A stretch of 64,000 nucleotides of DNA from Limnomonas spitsbergensis (Eukaryota; Chlorophyta; Chlorophyceae; Chlamydomonadales): NCBI GenBank assembly GCA_037349105.1, contig JAYJMM010000103.1, forward strand, positions 1,612,001 to 1,676,000, in the 5' to 3' direction. The translations under genes and the position numbers were made by a program. Positions 10,119 through 22,100 of this stretch are shown piece by piece; position 1 is the first letter of the stretch; the number at the start of each line of letters is the position of its first letter. A model generated the notes under the pieces. It was not told where the DNA came from. It worked only from the letters and a program-made list of their open reading frames with translations, and did no database searches.

Positions 10119-13100
10119 CTGGGAAAATATGCAGAGAGGAGAATTGCAAAAATATGCAGAGGCAAGCAGCAGTGTGAGTGTGTGGGCGGGGGGGGGGGAG
10201 TGGGGCGAAGGGGATGTCGGTCGGAACGACGCCATTGGTGAAGCGTATATTTCCGTTTCAAGGGATTCAGGCAAAGGCTGTTTAGGTCCAGGGTCTCGCC
10301 TGAATCAACCTTCAGCTGGGTTCAGGGTATTGTTGCTCAGGAAGGTACCTCCTCCCTCCCCGCCCCTCCCGCCCCTCTCTCTCACCCGTTGCTTAACCAC
10401 CGCCTCCATGACAGTAGTATCGCTCACATGGCGCATCTCCCCTCTCTCCTATCTCGCCTCCCCCTCGCCCCTCTCCCCTGTTGCTTGGCCACCCTATCCT
10501 TTAGAGCGCTGCTGGTCCCATTCAGCAGCTCCCCTCTCCCCCATCAGTATCCCCCCTTCCCCCCCCCCCCCTCCCCCTCCCTCCCTCCCCCTCCCTCCCT
10601 CCCCCTCCCCTTCCCCCCCTCCCCCCCCTCCCTCCCTCCTTTAAGAATCCCCCCTCCCCCTCCCTCCCTTCCCCTCCCTCCCCCTCCCCCTCCCCCCCTC
10701 CCCCTCCCCCCCCCCCCCCTCCCCCCCTCCCTCCCTCCTTTCAGAATCCCCCCTCCCCCTCCCCCCTCCCCCTCCCCCTCCCCCCTCCCCCCTCCCCCTC
10801 CCCCTCCCCCTCACCCTTTGCTTAGCCACTTCCTCCTTGAGAGCAGCATCGCTCTGGTCGCGCAGCAAGTGAGTCCTCTCACTTTCCTCAAAGGCCTCCC
10901 GGTATTGTGCAACCTGGAGGATAAGGATGCGCGGAGTTGAGGTCGTTGAGAGGATATGTATTTCACGCTGTCCTCCAACGTTGACAGGAGATGTCTTCCT
11001 TTTTGTCCTCCAACATTGACAGGAGATGTCTTCCTTTTTGTCCTCCAACGTTGACAGGAGATGCAAATTTTTATTGTCCTCAAACGCCTACTGGTTCTGC
11101 GCAACCAGGAGGGCGACTGAACTTTGTTGATAGGAGGTGCGTTCTTTCAGAATCCCCAACCACCTCCTGATTTTGCGCCTCCTGGTGGTGTGTGTGTGTG
11201 TGTGTGTGTGTGCTGAGGGGAGTAGGTTCAAGGAGGACAGGAGGGAGGTAGACGTTTTGGGGGGAGGAGATGTGTTGCTCCCCTCCCCTTCCCCCCTCTC
11301 CCCCCCCCCCTTCCCCTTCCCCCCTCCCCCCTCTCCCTCTCCCTTCCCCCCTCCCCCTCTCCCTTCCCCCCTGTCCCTTCCCCCTCCACCACCCCCCTCC
11401 CCCTTCCCCCCTCCCCCCTCTCCTCTCCCCTCCCACTCCCCCCCCCTTCTCCCCTCCCACTCCCCCCCCCTTCCCCTTTCCTCGCCAAGCCTGCCCACCT
11501 GCTTCTGCAGCTCCTGCACCTGCGCTGCCTGTGCGCCCCCTGCCGCATCATACCCGACCAGGTTGCTCTGCGAGGAGGCGCCCGAAGCGGCCCCACCCAC
11601 GCGGCCCATCGAGGAGGTCGGGGAGGGCGGCTGCTGCAGCAGGCGCGGCTGGAGTTGGTAAGCAGAGGAGAGAGAGGAGGCGGAGGCGCGGCCCGCTTGC
11701 TGCTGCTGCTGTCGAGCGATCGCCTGCAGACGCTCCACTTTGGCTTCCGCCTCCTCGAGGAGTACGCGGCTGCGATCCCGCAGCGCTCCCATCTCCTCCT
11801 CAACACGAAGGCACCTGCGCAGAGAGGTGGGGGGGAGGCATGGTGGGAGGGAGGGAGGGAGGGAGGGAGGCATGGTGGGAGGGGGGGAGGGAGGCATGGT
11901 GGGAGGGAGGGAGGGAGGGAGGGAGGGAGAAGGACATGGCTTCAGCCTCCTCGAGGAGCACACGGCAGCGATGCTGCAGCGCTCCCAACTGCTCTTCAAC
12001 GCGAAGGCACCTGCGCAGAGAGAGGGAGAACTGTGAGTTATGTGCGTGTGTGTTGGAGGGGGGGGGGGGCGGAAGTGCCAACTTGTGGTGCTATGCCTTC
12101 CCATGGATGCTTACAAGGGGAATATGGGTATGTGGAGAGGGAGTGGAGCAATCCAGGGTCCCCGCTGATGATGTTCACACTTTTCAGGATTGGTACAACG
12201 TTGGCGGGGACGACAGCATGCAGAGCACCCAATGGCAAGCATGGCAAACCATGACATGCCCAGCGGGGACGAGGGCATGCCATGTACGGCAAGCCACGGC
12301 AACCAATGGTATGCATGGCCGCACCACACCACTCCTCCCATGCCCAGGGGGGATGACAGCATGCATGGCAAGTCTCGGCATGCATGGCCGCACCCCAGGA
12401 CTCCTCCCATGCCCAGGGGGGGACAACAGCATGCATGGCCGCACCACACCACTCCTCCCATGCCCAAGGAGGACAACAGCATGCATGGCCGCACCACACC
12501 ACTCCTTCCATGCCCAGGGGAGGACAACAGCATGCATGGCCGCACCTCACCACTCCTTCCATGCCCAAGGAGGACAACAGCATGCATGGCCGCACCACAC
12601 CACACCTCCCATGCCCAGGGGAGGACAACAGCATGCATGGCCGCACCACACCACACCTCCTATGCCCAAGGAGGACAATAGCATGCATGGCCGCACCACA
12701 CCACACCTCCAATGCCCAAGGAGGACAACAGCATGCATGGCCGCACCACACCACTCCTTCCATGCCCAGGGGAGGACAACAGCATGCATGGCCGCACCTC
12801 ACCACTCCTTCCATGCCCAAGGAGGACAACAGCATGCATGGCCGCACCACACCACACCTCCTATGCCCAGGGGAGGAAAACAGCATGCATGGCCGCACCA
12901 CACCACACCTCCTATGCCCAAGGAGGACAACAGCATGCATGGCCGCACCACACCACACCTCCCATGCCCAGGGGAGGACAACAGCATGCATGGCAAGCCA
13001 TAGCAGGCACAGATACCCATGGCATGCATGGCATGCATGGTGGGAACAAACACATGCACGCATGATTGCATAGCTGCACTGCACCTCTCCTCCCATGCGG

Positions 13101-16100
13101 CGGACTCCCGCGTCGCGCCTTGCAGCTTCTCATCAGCTTCCCTCAGCAGCCTTTCTGTCTCCTCAACCTCCTCACGCTGCGTCCGCTCCCAACTTGTTCG
13201 AGCGGCCGAGAGCGCCTGGCGCAACGAGGACTCGGCGGAAGACCCCGCCTGACGCTCCTCTTCGAGGCGACACTCGAGCTGTGAGGCCTAGGCATGGAGG
13301 GCGGGGCTGGGTTGTAATGAAGTGACTAGTAAATTAATGAGAAGCTGCCGTGTTTGCTTGGGGACCCCGATTTCTGGTTATATTTGTAAAGGGGGCAGGG
13401 GCAGGCTCATGAAAAAAAAAGGCAGAACCGATCCCTGAAGGGAATCTACCCGTACCGGCATGCCATGTGTGTTCATATTCTCGAGACCCTAGGGTCTTTG
13501 AAGTGCCAAAAGGGTGTCTGTAAAATAAACAAAGTACAGATGCGGCCCACCTTGAGGAGCAGCTCTCCGACCAGCCGCTCCGAGTCCCTGCATTGCCCCT
13601 CCAGCCGCTCGATCTCCTCGTTGGCCACGGCCCTCGCAGCATCCGCCTCGAAACGCACCGACACCACCGCCTCCTCAGCAGCAGCGGCCCCGCCATCATC
13701 CGAGCCCGCACCTGAGGCGCGGCCACCGCGGCTGCCGCCGCCGCCGCGGCTGTTGGCGCGGGAGGCGGCGCCCTGCAGCGGCGGTGGCGGCGGCAGCGCC
13801 GCCGCCGCCGCCACTGCCCTCTCCACCTGTTCCACCAGCCTGCGCACTGCTATTGGCCACTGCTCCCGAGGGCCCGTCGGCAAACTGTCAAGGTCGCCCA
13901 GCGCCTGCGGGTCGCCACTGAGGGGTGCTGAGGTTGAGGTGCCCACCCCGGACACCCCGCCCCAGCCCTGGTGCGCCTTGATGCCGGTGCGCGGTGCACC
14001 TGCACCCACACTGCCTCGCCTGCGCAGCTGCTCCAGGGTGCTGCTCAGACTCTCGTTATCGTCCTCGACCTGAGAGGCATCGTACGAAACAGTGTTTACC
14101 TTATCGTGACTCAGCTACAAGTCAGATACACTCCGGGCTTTGGCCGGAGAGGCCCCATTTGTGGCCGGCTATGCTGCTTTGGCCACCAGTCGTAGGCCGT
14201 TCCAGGTTTGGTCCCAATAGAGCAATTCTTGGCCTGCCAAAGGTGGACTTGTGGTTGGAAAAAGTAACGCTGGCACAGACCGAATCAAGGAGGATGATCA
14301 GGACCCCATGTAAAGACATAGAAGTAACTGCCACACCACATCCAACCGCCGATCACAACTTAGCACAACAATCCGTAATGCGTTACTAACAACAACTGCC
14401 GCCGCCACACACATGGAGTTCACCCTGAGGTGTGGATTCAGGGTTTAGCCACCCGTCCGGCCTTAAAACCAGGTAGGCTGCCTTCATCATTAGGTGGGGG
14501 GGGGGCATGAAAGATAAAAAACAATGAGGTTTGGATCCACTCCCTCTTGGTGCTTAACCGGTCAGTCGGCTAGTCAATACCGAGTCATGCTGAAAATTAA
14601 TAAAGGACACAAGCATGCGCTCTCCTCATATCGGTTACAAGTCTCAGGCTGGTAGCGCAAGCAAAAGGGCATCTTCCCCAAGACCTGTCAGCCAAAGGCA
14701 GGGCAGGACCTCCCCCGAAAGACGGAGGGGGGGGAGGTCCCAAAGCAAGCGGCCAAATTTACCTAAATTAATTAGCACAAGTGCACCCCAGCCTTCCACT
14801 CCAAATCCCACCAGATGCAACCGATTACCAAATTCAATAGCATGGTTGCGTTCCGTGTCGCTTCTGCCCCGCACCCCTGAGCCTCCGAATTCACCCTGTC
14901 TCTTCCCCTCCAGTCCTCCACCCCAAACTCTCAACCCCAAATCCCACCTGCTGCAGCCGGGCCTCTAGGTTCGACAGCATAGTCGAGTATCGCGTCGCCT
15001 CAGCCACCGCACCGTCTCGCTGGATCTCCGCAGCTGCCAGCTTCTGCCTGGCTGCCGATACGTCTGCCACCTGGCCCTCCAGCTCCGAGACCCGCGATTT
15101 CAGGGACGGGATCTCCTCTGCGGCTTGCTTCAGGCCGGGGACCTGCATGGTTGGGTTCAGGGTCACGGTTTAAAATGAAGGGGGGGGCGGGGGTCGAAGT
15201 TGAGGGTCCAGGGCGCAAAGCTATTGATTGTAGGCGTCAGCTAACGCAGCGAGCACCTGCCTGCTTGTCCGCACATCGCATCAAATCCTGTCACATCTCA
15301 TCACGTAACATCACATCAGATCTCATATCATCACCTCAGGTCGTGTTACACCAGATCAGATCAGATCACACCAGATCAGATCAGATCAAACCAGATCAGA
15401 TCAGATCAGATTGCATGTGATCACTTCACTCATGCGTTGGTAGCTTAACAGCAAGCATACAACGAAGGGTGGCCGACTCCGCATGCAATCCGTTCACAAG
15501 ATTGACAAGGATAAGCCCCACCCCGTTTTTGAAAGCAAGGAGCACCGCACCACCCCCGCCTTTTGAACCCTTTTTGAAAATCTCAACCTGGAACCCCTTT
15601 TTACTGCGGTGCTGCAGCAGGAACGGCTGATGCCAGCCCTCGCCTCCCCCCATTTGATGCCCCAAAACACCACAGCACTGATTATAAACCCCTTGCATGC
15701 CCGCGTGCATCCTGCTGTGGTCCCTGCATTTTCCGTTGCAAAAATAGTGCACTCTCTTCGATGCAACGGAATGTTCAATGTCGCACCCCATCATGTCATG
15801 TGGTAAGAAAAGGGTTCAGGGTCTTGGGGGTTCAGTGGGTCGTTCAGTAGGTCTTACGTCTGCCTCTTGTGGAGGTTATACAGAAATAAACAAACGATAC
15901 ACCCCGAGGCGTGGATTAAGGAAGCCACCCGTTACGCCGAAGCACTAGGTGAGCTACCAATTGTTACATGGAGGTTCAGCAGGTCTTAGGTCTGTCACAG
16001 GTCACCCAACCCCCACACACCGTGTCTCGAATGCGCTTCAGCTCCAGCTCTGCAACTGCCAGGCCCTCCCGCATGCCTGCCAGCTCCTTGAGCTTAACCT

Positions 16101-19100
16101 CCGCCGTGTCCAGCTTCTTCGTAGCTACTGCCAGCTGGGCGCTGGCGTCCTGCAGGCCTGCCACCTTTGCCTGAGGTGTTGGGTTTAGGGTGAGGGTTTA
16201 GAGTTGAGGATGTAGGGTTGAGGGTGAGGATGTAGGGTTGAGGGTAAGGGTGTAGCTTGAGGGTGCAGGGTTGAGTGTGAGGGATTGGGGTGAGGCTTTA
16301 GGTGAGGGTGTAGGGTAGAGTGTGAGGGTGTAAAGTTGAGGGTGAGGGTGTAGGGTTGAGGGTGAGGATGTAGGGTTGAGGGTGAAGGTGTAGGTTGGGG
16401 GTGCAGGGTGAGTGTGAGGGATTGGGGTGAGGCTTTAGGTGAGGGTGTAGGGTAGAGTGTGAGGGTGTAAAGTTGAGGGTGAGGGTGTAGGGTTGAGGGT
16501 GAGGATGTAGGGTTGAGGGTGAAGGTGTAGGTTGGGGGTGCAGGGTGAGTGTGAGGGATTGGGGTGAGTGTTGAGGGTGGGAGTGTAGGGTTGAGTGTGA
16601 GGATGTAGGGTTGAGGGTGAGGGTGTAGGTTGGGGGTGCAGGGTGAGTGTGAGGGATTGGGGTGAGGCTTTAGGTGAGGGTGTAGGGTAGAGTGTGAGGG
16701 TGTAAAGTTGAGGGTGAGGGTGTAGGGTTGAGGGTGAGGATGTAGGGTTGAGGGTGAAGGTGTAGGTTGGGGGTGCAGGGTGAGTGTGAGGGATTGGGGT
16801 GAGTGTTGAGGGTGGGAGTGTAGGGTTGAGGGTGAGGATGTAGGGTTGAGGGTGAAGGTGTAGGTTGGGGGTGCAGGGTGAGTGTGAGGGATTGGGGTGA
16901 GGCTTTAGGTGAGGGTGTAGGGTAGAGTGTGAGGGTGTAAAGTTGAGGGTGAGGGTGTAGGGTTGAGGGTGAGGATGTAGGGTTGAGGGTGAAGGTGTAG
17001 GTTGGGGTGCAGGGTGAGTGTGAGGGATTGGGGTGAGTGTTGAGGGTGGGAGTGTAGGGTTGAGTGTGAGGATGTAGGGTTGAGGGTGAGGGTTGAGGGT
17101 TGAGGGTGAGGATGTAGGGTTGCGGGTGAGGGTGTAGGGTTGAGGGTGTAGGTTGAGGGTGTATGGTTGGGTGTGAGGGTGTAGGGTTGAGGGTGGGCCT
17201 GTAGGGTTGAGGGTGAGGGTGAAGGGTTGAGGGTGAGGGTGTAGGGTTAAGGGCGAGGGTTTAGGTTAATGGTGTAGGGTTTATGTTGAGGGTGTAGGGT
17301 TGAGGGCCAGGGTGTAAGGTTTAGCGTGCAGATGTATGGTTGAGGGTGTAGGGTATAGGGTTGAGGGTGTAGGGTATAGGGTTGATGGTGTAGGGTATAG
17401 GGTTGAGGGTGTAGGGTATAGGGTTGAGGGTGTAGGGTATAGGGTGAGGACGTAGGGTTGAGGGTGAGGACGTAGGGTGAAGGGTTGTGGGTGTAGGGTT
17501 GAGGGTGAGGGTGCATGGTTGAGGGTGAGGGTGCAGGGTTGAGGGTGAGGGTGCAGGGTTGAGGGTGAGGGTGCATGGTTGAGGGTGATGGTGTAGGGTT
17601 GAGGGTGAGGGTGCAGGGTTGAGGGTGATGGTGTAGGTTTGAGGGTGAGGGTGCATGGTTGAGGGTGAGGGTGCAGGGTTGAGGGTGAGGGTGTAGGTTT
17701 GAGGGTGAAGGTTGAGCTTGTTGGGTTAAAGGCCCAAGGTTTAGTGTTTTGGGAATAGTGCAGAGCGGGCGGAAATGTAAGGGCCTACATGCATGGCTAG
17801 CAAGAAAAACTGTTATTGAATGATGGGCTGGTATGCAGGGTTTAGGGAAGCATGCAGGGCAACGAGAGGACGAATAACAACACAAGTAATCAGACGCGCT
17901 GCTGCGCAGCACGGAAAATGACAGGGGGGTTAAACCAAGCAGAAGGTTTATGCATGGGGGGTTACACAAGGGGGCTACGCAAAACAGGGGGTTTATGCAT
18001 GGGGGGTTACACAAGCGGGCTACACCAAACCGGGGGTTTATGTAGGGGGGGGGGGGGTATACAGGCAAGCCACACCAAACAGGGGGTTTATGCATGGGGG
18101 GGGGGGGGGGGGGGTCACAGGGGGGCTACACCAAACAGGGGGTTAACACGAAATGCATCAACGTAACACGCTTCAGGACCTGCAGGGTGCAGCCCAGACT
18201 ATCGCAACCAATAAGCGTGTCCAAGGCATTTGATGAGATCTGTAGCTCAGGCAGCCTCCGTCAGGATTTCAGATCGAGGGGAAGGGATAATGGCGAGGGA
18301 GTCATGAGGGTGTGCAGCGGGAGTGTGCATTCGGAGGGCGAGTGTTCGATTTTTCTTGTGAAATTTTGTAAGGTTGCGATGGAAGGTGGCATAATGAATG
18401 TCCACCCGTGGTGAGGTGAGGGGTGCCCATACTTGCAGTCACATCTCATGCCCAGTCACACTTATAAACCACACACACACAAGTCACACATCACCTAAGT
18501 CACACTTCCAGCAGACACATCAGATCACTCCCAGTGCCCAGACAACCCACCCATGCCCACCTGTAGTGCCTTGTTGGCATGTTGTAGTGCCTTCTGTTTC
18601 CCAAGCACATGCAGTGCCTTATTGTACAAATCCACCTGAAGTGCTTACTTGTACCCACGCACTGGTAGTGCCTTGTTGGCCTGTTGTAGTGCCTTGTTGG
18701 CCTACTGTACTGCCTTGTTGTGCCCTACCACCTGCAGTGCCTTGTTAGCCTGTTGTACTGCCTTATTGTGCTCACCCACCTGCAGTGCCTTGTTGGCCTG
18801 CTTTACTGCCTTGTTGTGCTCACCCACCTGCGGTGCCTTGTTGGCCTGCTGTACTGCCTTGTTGTGCTCACCCACCCGCAGTGCCTTGTTGGCCTGCTGT
18901 ACTGCCTTGTTGTGCTCACCCACCTGTAGTGCCTTGTTGGCCTGCTTGCTTCCCTTGTCTGACGCCTCGGTGGAAGCCAAGCGCTGCGTGACTGCGGCCA
19001 ACTGGGCAGAAAGGTCGTCCTTCTCCGCTGCCAGGCGCTTGTTTATCTTTTGGAGCCTGAGCAGAACGAAGGTGAGGCAACAGGCTTTGGAACAAAAGGC

Positions 19101-22100
19101 AAAGGTGGGGCAATGGGCAGAGGTGGGGCAGGGGGCAGAGGTGGGGCAGTGGGCAGAGGTGGGGCAATGGGCAGAGGTGGGGCAGGGGGCAGAGGTGGAG
19201 CAGTGGGCAGAGGTGGGCAATGGGCAGAGGTGGGGCAGTGGGCAGAGGTGGGGCAGTGGGCAGAGGTGGGGCAATGGGCAGAGGTGGGGCAGGGGGCAGA
19301 GGTGGGGCAGTGGGCAGAGGTGGGGCAATGGGCAGAGGTGGGGCAGGGGGCAGAGGTGGGGCAGTGGGCAGAGGTGGGGCAATGGGCAGAGGTGGGGCAG
19401 TGGGCAGAGGTGGGGCAGTGGGCAGAGGTGGGGCAATGGAAGAGGTGGGGCAGGGGGCAGAGGTGGGGCAGTGGGCAGAGGTGGGGCAATGGGCAGAGGT
19501 GGGGCAGTGGGCAGAGGTGGGGCAGTGGGCAGAGGTGGGGCAATGGGCAGAGGTGGGGCAGTGGACAGAGGTGGGGCAATGGGCAGAGGTGGGGCAATGG
19601 GCAGAGGTGGGGCAGTGGGCCGAGCTGGGGCAGCATACCAAGGTTGGGCAGGGGGCGGAGGTGGGGTAGTGGGTAGAGGTGGGGCAATGGGCAGAGGTGG
19701 GGCAATGGGCAGAAGTGGGGCAGGGGGCAGAGGTGGGGCAATGGGCAGAGATGGGGCAGGGGGCAAAGGTGGGGCAGGGGGCAGAGGTGGGGCAAAGGGC
19801 AGAGGTGGCGCAATGGGCAGAGGTGGGGCAATGGGCAGAGGTGGGGCAATGGGTAGAGGTGGGGCAATGGGCAGAGGTGGGGCAATGGGCAGAGGTGGGG
19901 CAGTGGACAGAGGTGGGGCAATGGGCAGAGGTGGGGCAATGGGCCGAGGTGGGGCAGTGGGCCGAGGTGGGGCAGCATACCATGGTGGGGCAGTGGGCGG
20001 AGGTGGGGAAGCATACCATGGTGGGGCAGTGGGCGGAGGTGGGGCAGTGGGCAGAGGTGGGGCAGTGGGAGGAGGTGGGGCAGCATACCAAGGTGGGGTA
20101 GTGGGCCGAGGTGGGGCAGTGGGCCGAGGTGGGGCAGCATACCATGGTGGGGCAGTGGGCGGAGGTGGGGAAGCATACCATGGTGGGGCAGTGGGCCGAG
20201 GTGGGGCAGTGGGCAGAGGTGGGGCAGTGGGAGGAGGTGGGGCAGCATACCAAGGTGGGGCAGTGGGCGGAGGTGGGGCAGTGGGCAGAGGTGGGGCAGT
20301 GGGAGGAGGTGGGGCAGCATACCAAGGTGGGGTAGTGGGCAGAGGTGGGGCAGTGGGCAGAGGTGGGGCGGTTGGCATTTGGACAAGAGGCAGAGGTGGG
20401 GACCCCACTCCCCCCACCTGTCTACCCTCCCCCACCTTACCCATCCCTTTACTAGCCCCTCTGCTACCTTGCCCCTTTCCCCCCCTCCTCCTCCCTCCCC
20501 CCCCCTCACCTGTCTACCCTCCCCCTCCTTACCCCTCCCTTAACTTGCCTCTCTGCTAACTTCCCCCCCCCCCCTCCCCTGTCTACTCTCTCCTGCTGAT
20601 CCTACTTAAGCTGTCGGACCATGTCCCGCAGCGAGGAGGCCTCACACGCCTGGCTCCCCCCTCCAAACCCCTCCCATTGTTTGCCCCTTTGCTAGCCCCC
20701 CCCCCCCCTCCTTCTCCTCTCCCTCACCTATCCACCCTCTCTGCCGACTCCTCCTTGAGCTGCCGGACCAGGTCCCTCAGTGAGGAGGCCTCCAGCGCCT
20801 GGCCCTCGCCCCTCTTGATCACGTCGCCTAGAGAGGTTTCAGAAGCCGACAGCTGATTGGACAGCTTCTCAACCTCGGTGCCCAGCTTCTCGATGGCTTC
20901 CGCGTGGGAGCGCGCTAGCCGCGCCTGTAGAATGATTCGCAGGACAGGCAGCAGCATGCGAAGGAAATGTCAGAGCCTGCCTTCGTTTGTGGATGGAAGT
21001 GGGGATTAGGCATGGGGAGTGACCAGATTAAGCGGATCAAAAACAAAGATCTTGCCCCTCCCCCCCCCCCTTGCCCTTTTAAAGCAGGGCAATAACCATA
21101 CCGTAGAGTTGCTTTGCCCTCCCTCATAATTAACGTTGTTTGGGGCTGAGGGATACATGAAATACTGGATTGTCGACGCCAGTTTTCAGTCAGAAATTAA
21201 GAGTTTTGGTCGAAAATTTGCCCTGAGGACAGCATATAAAGAAATCGTTCTGTCATACCCGAGGGAAGGCAAATAAAATCTACCGTACATCTGGTGGGAA
21301 AGTGAGGGGACATGATGCAGATCCCCTGGCAGGTCCAAATGAATGCATCATCATGAGAGTCTCAAGCAGTGCTGCTCCGATTGCGGTCCTTGCGGTGGCT
21401 GAATTGTGTTGCTGAGTTTCAGTCACCGTGATTCCAAGGCAAATTCAGCTACAAATACCAGTATGGGACCGTAATTACTTACACGCTATCTGAACTACGG
21501 CGCAATGGCACAGCACTGGTCTCATGGCATATCGACCTTTGCCACCCTTCAGATAGTTCTACACCCTACACCCTAAACATTCAGATAGTTCTACACCCTA
21601 CACCCTAAGCATTCAGATAGTTCTACACCCTACACCCTAAGCCTTCAGATAGTTCTACACCCTAAGCCTTTCAGATAGTTCTACACCCTACACCCTAAGC
21701 CTTCAGATAGTTCTACACCCTAAGCCTTTCAGATAGTTCAACACCCTACACCCGTCAGATAGTTCTACACCCTACACCCTAAACCCTTCAGATAGTCCTA
21801 CACCACAAGCCTTTCAGATAGTTCTACACCCTACACCCTAAACCCTTCAGATAGTCCTACACCCTAAGCCTTTCAGATAGTTCTACACCCTACACCCTTC
21901 AGATAGTTCAATGACGCCCCAGACTCACATTGTCCTCTTCATGCTCCGCACGCAGCGCCAGCATGCTAGTGGTCTGATCTGCCTCGTAACGCTCAATCTG
22001 ACGCTGGTACCTGTCCAGGGTTAAGGCAGCAGCCAAAGCAGCTGTCGCTTAAATTTCAGCTAAAGCTGCTGTCGCTTGAATTTCAAAATCCTATACATTT

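Noticed and set aside
12038..13096. Long frames in the 12-13 kb region
   Set aside because: They follow the 50-bp satellite and share no codon bias or homology with the neighbouring exons.
13334..13726. Minus-strand 130-codon frame overlapping golgin exon 27
   Set aside because: Shadow frame of the real exon, with no supporting features.
16185..17715. Chromosome end or internal telomere
   Set aside because: Degenerate, flanked on both sides by exons of one gene in correct phase. It is an intronic satellite.
18649..20559. Frames of 400-636 codons on both strands
   Set aside because: An 18-bp unit is a multiple of three and keeps all frames open. Composition is purely repetitive.
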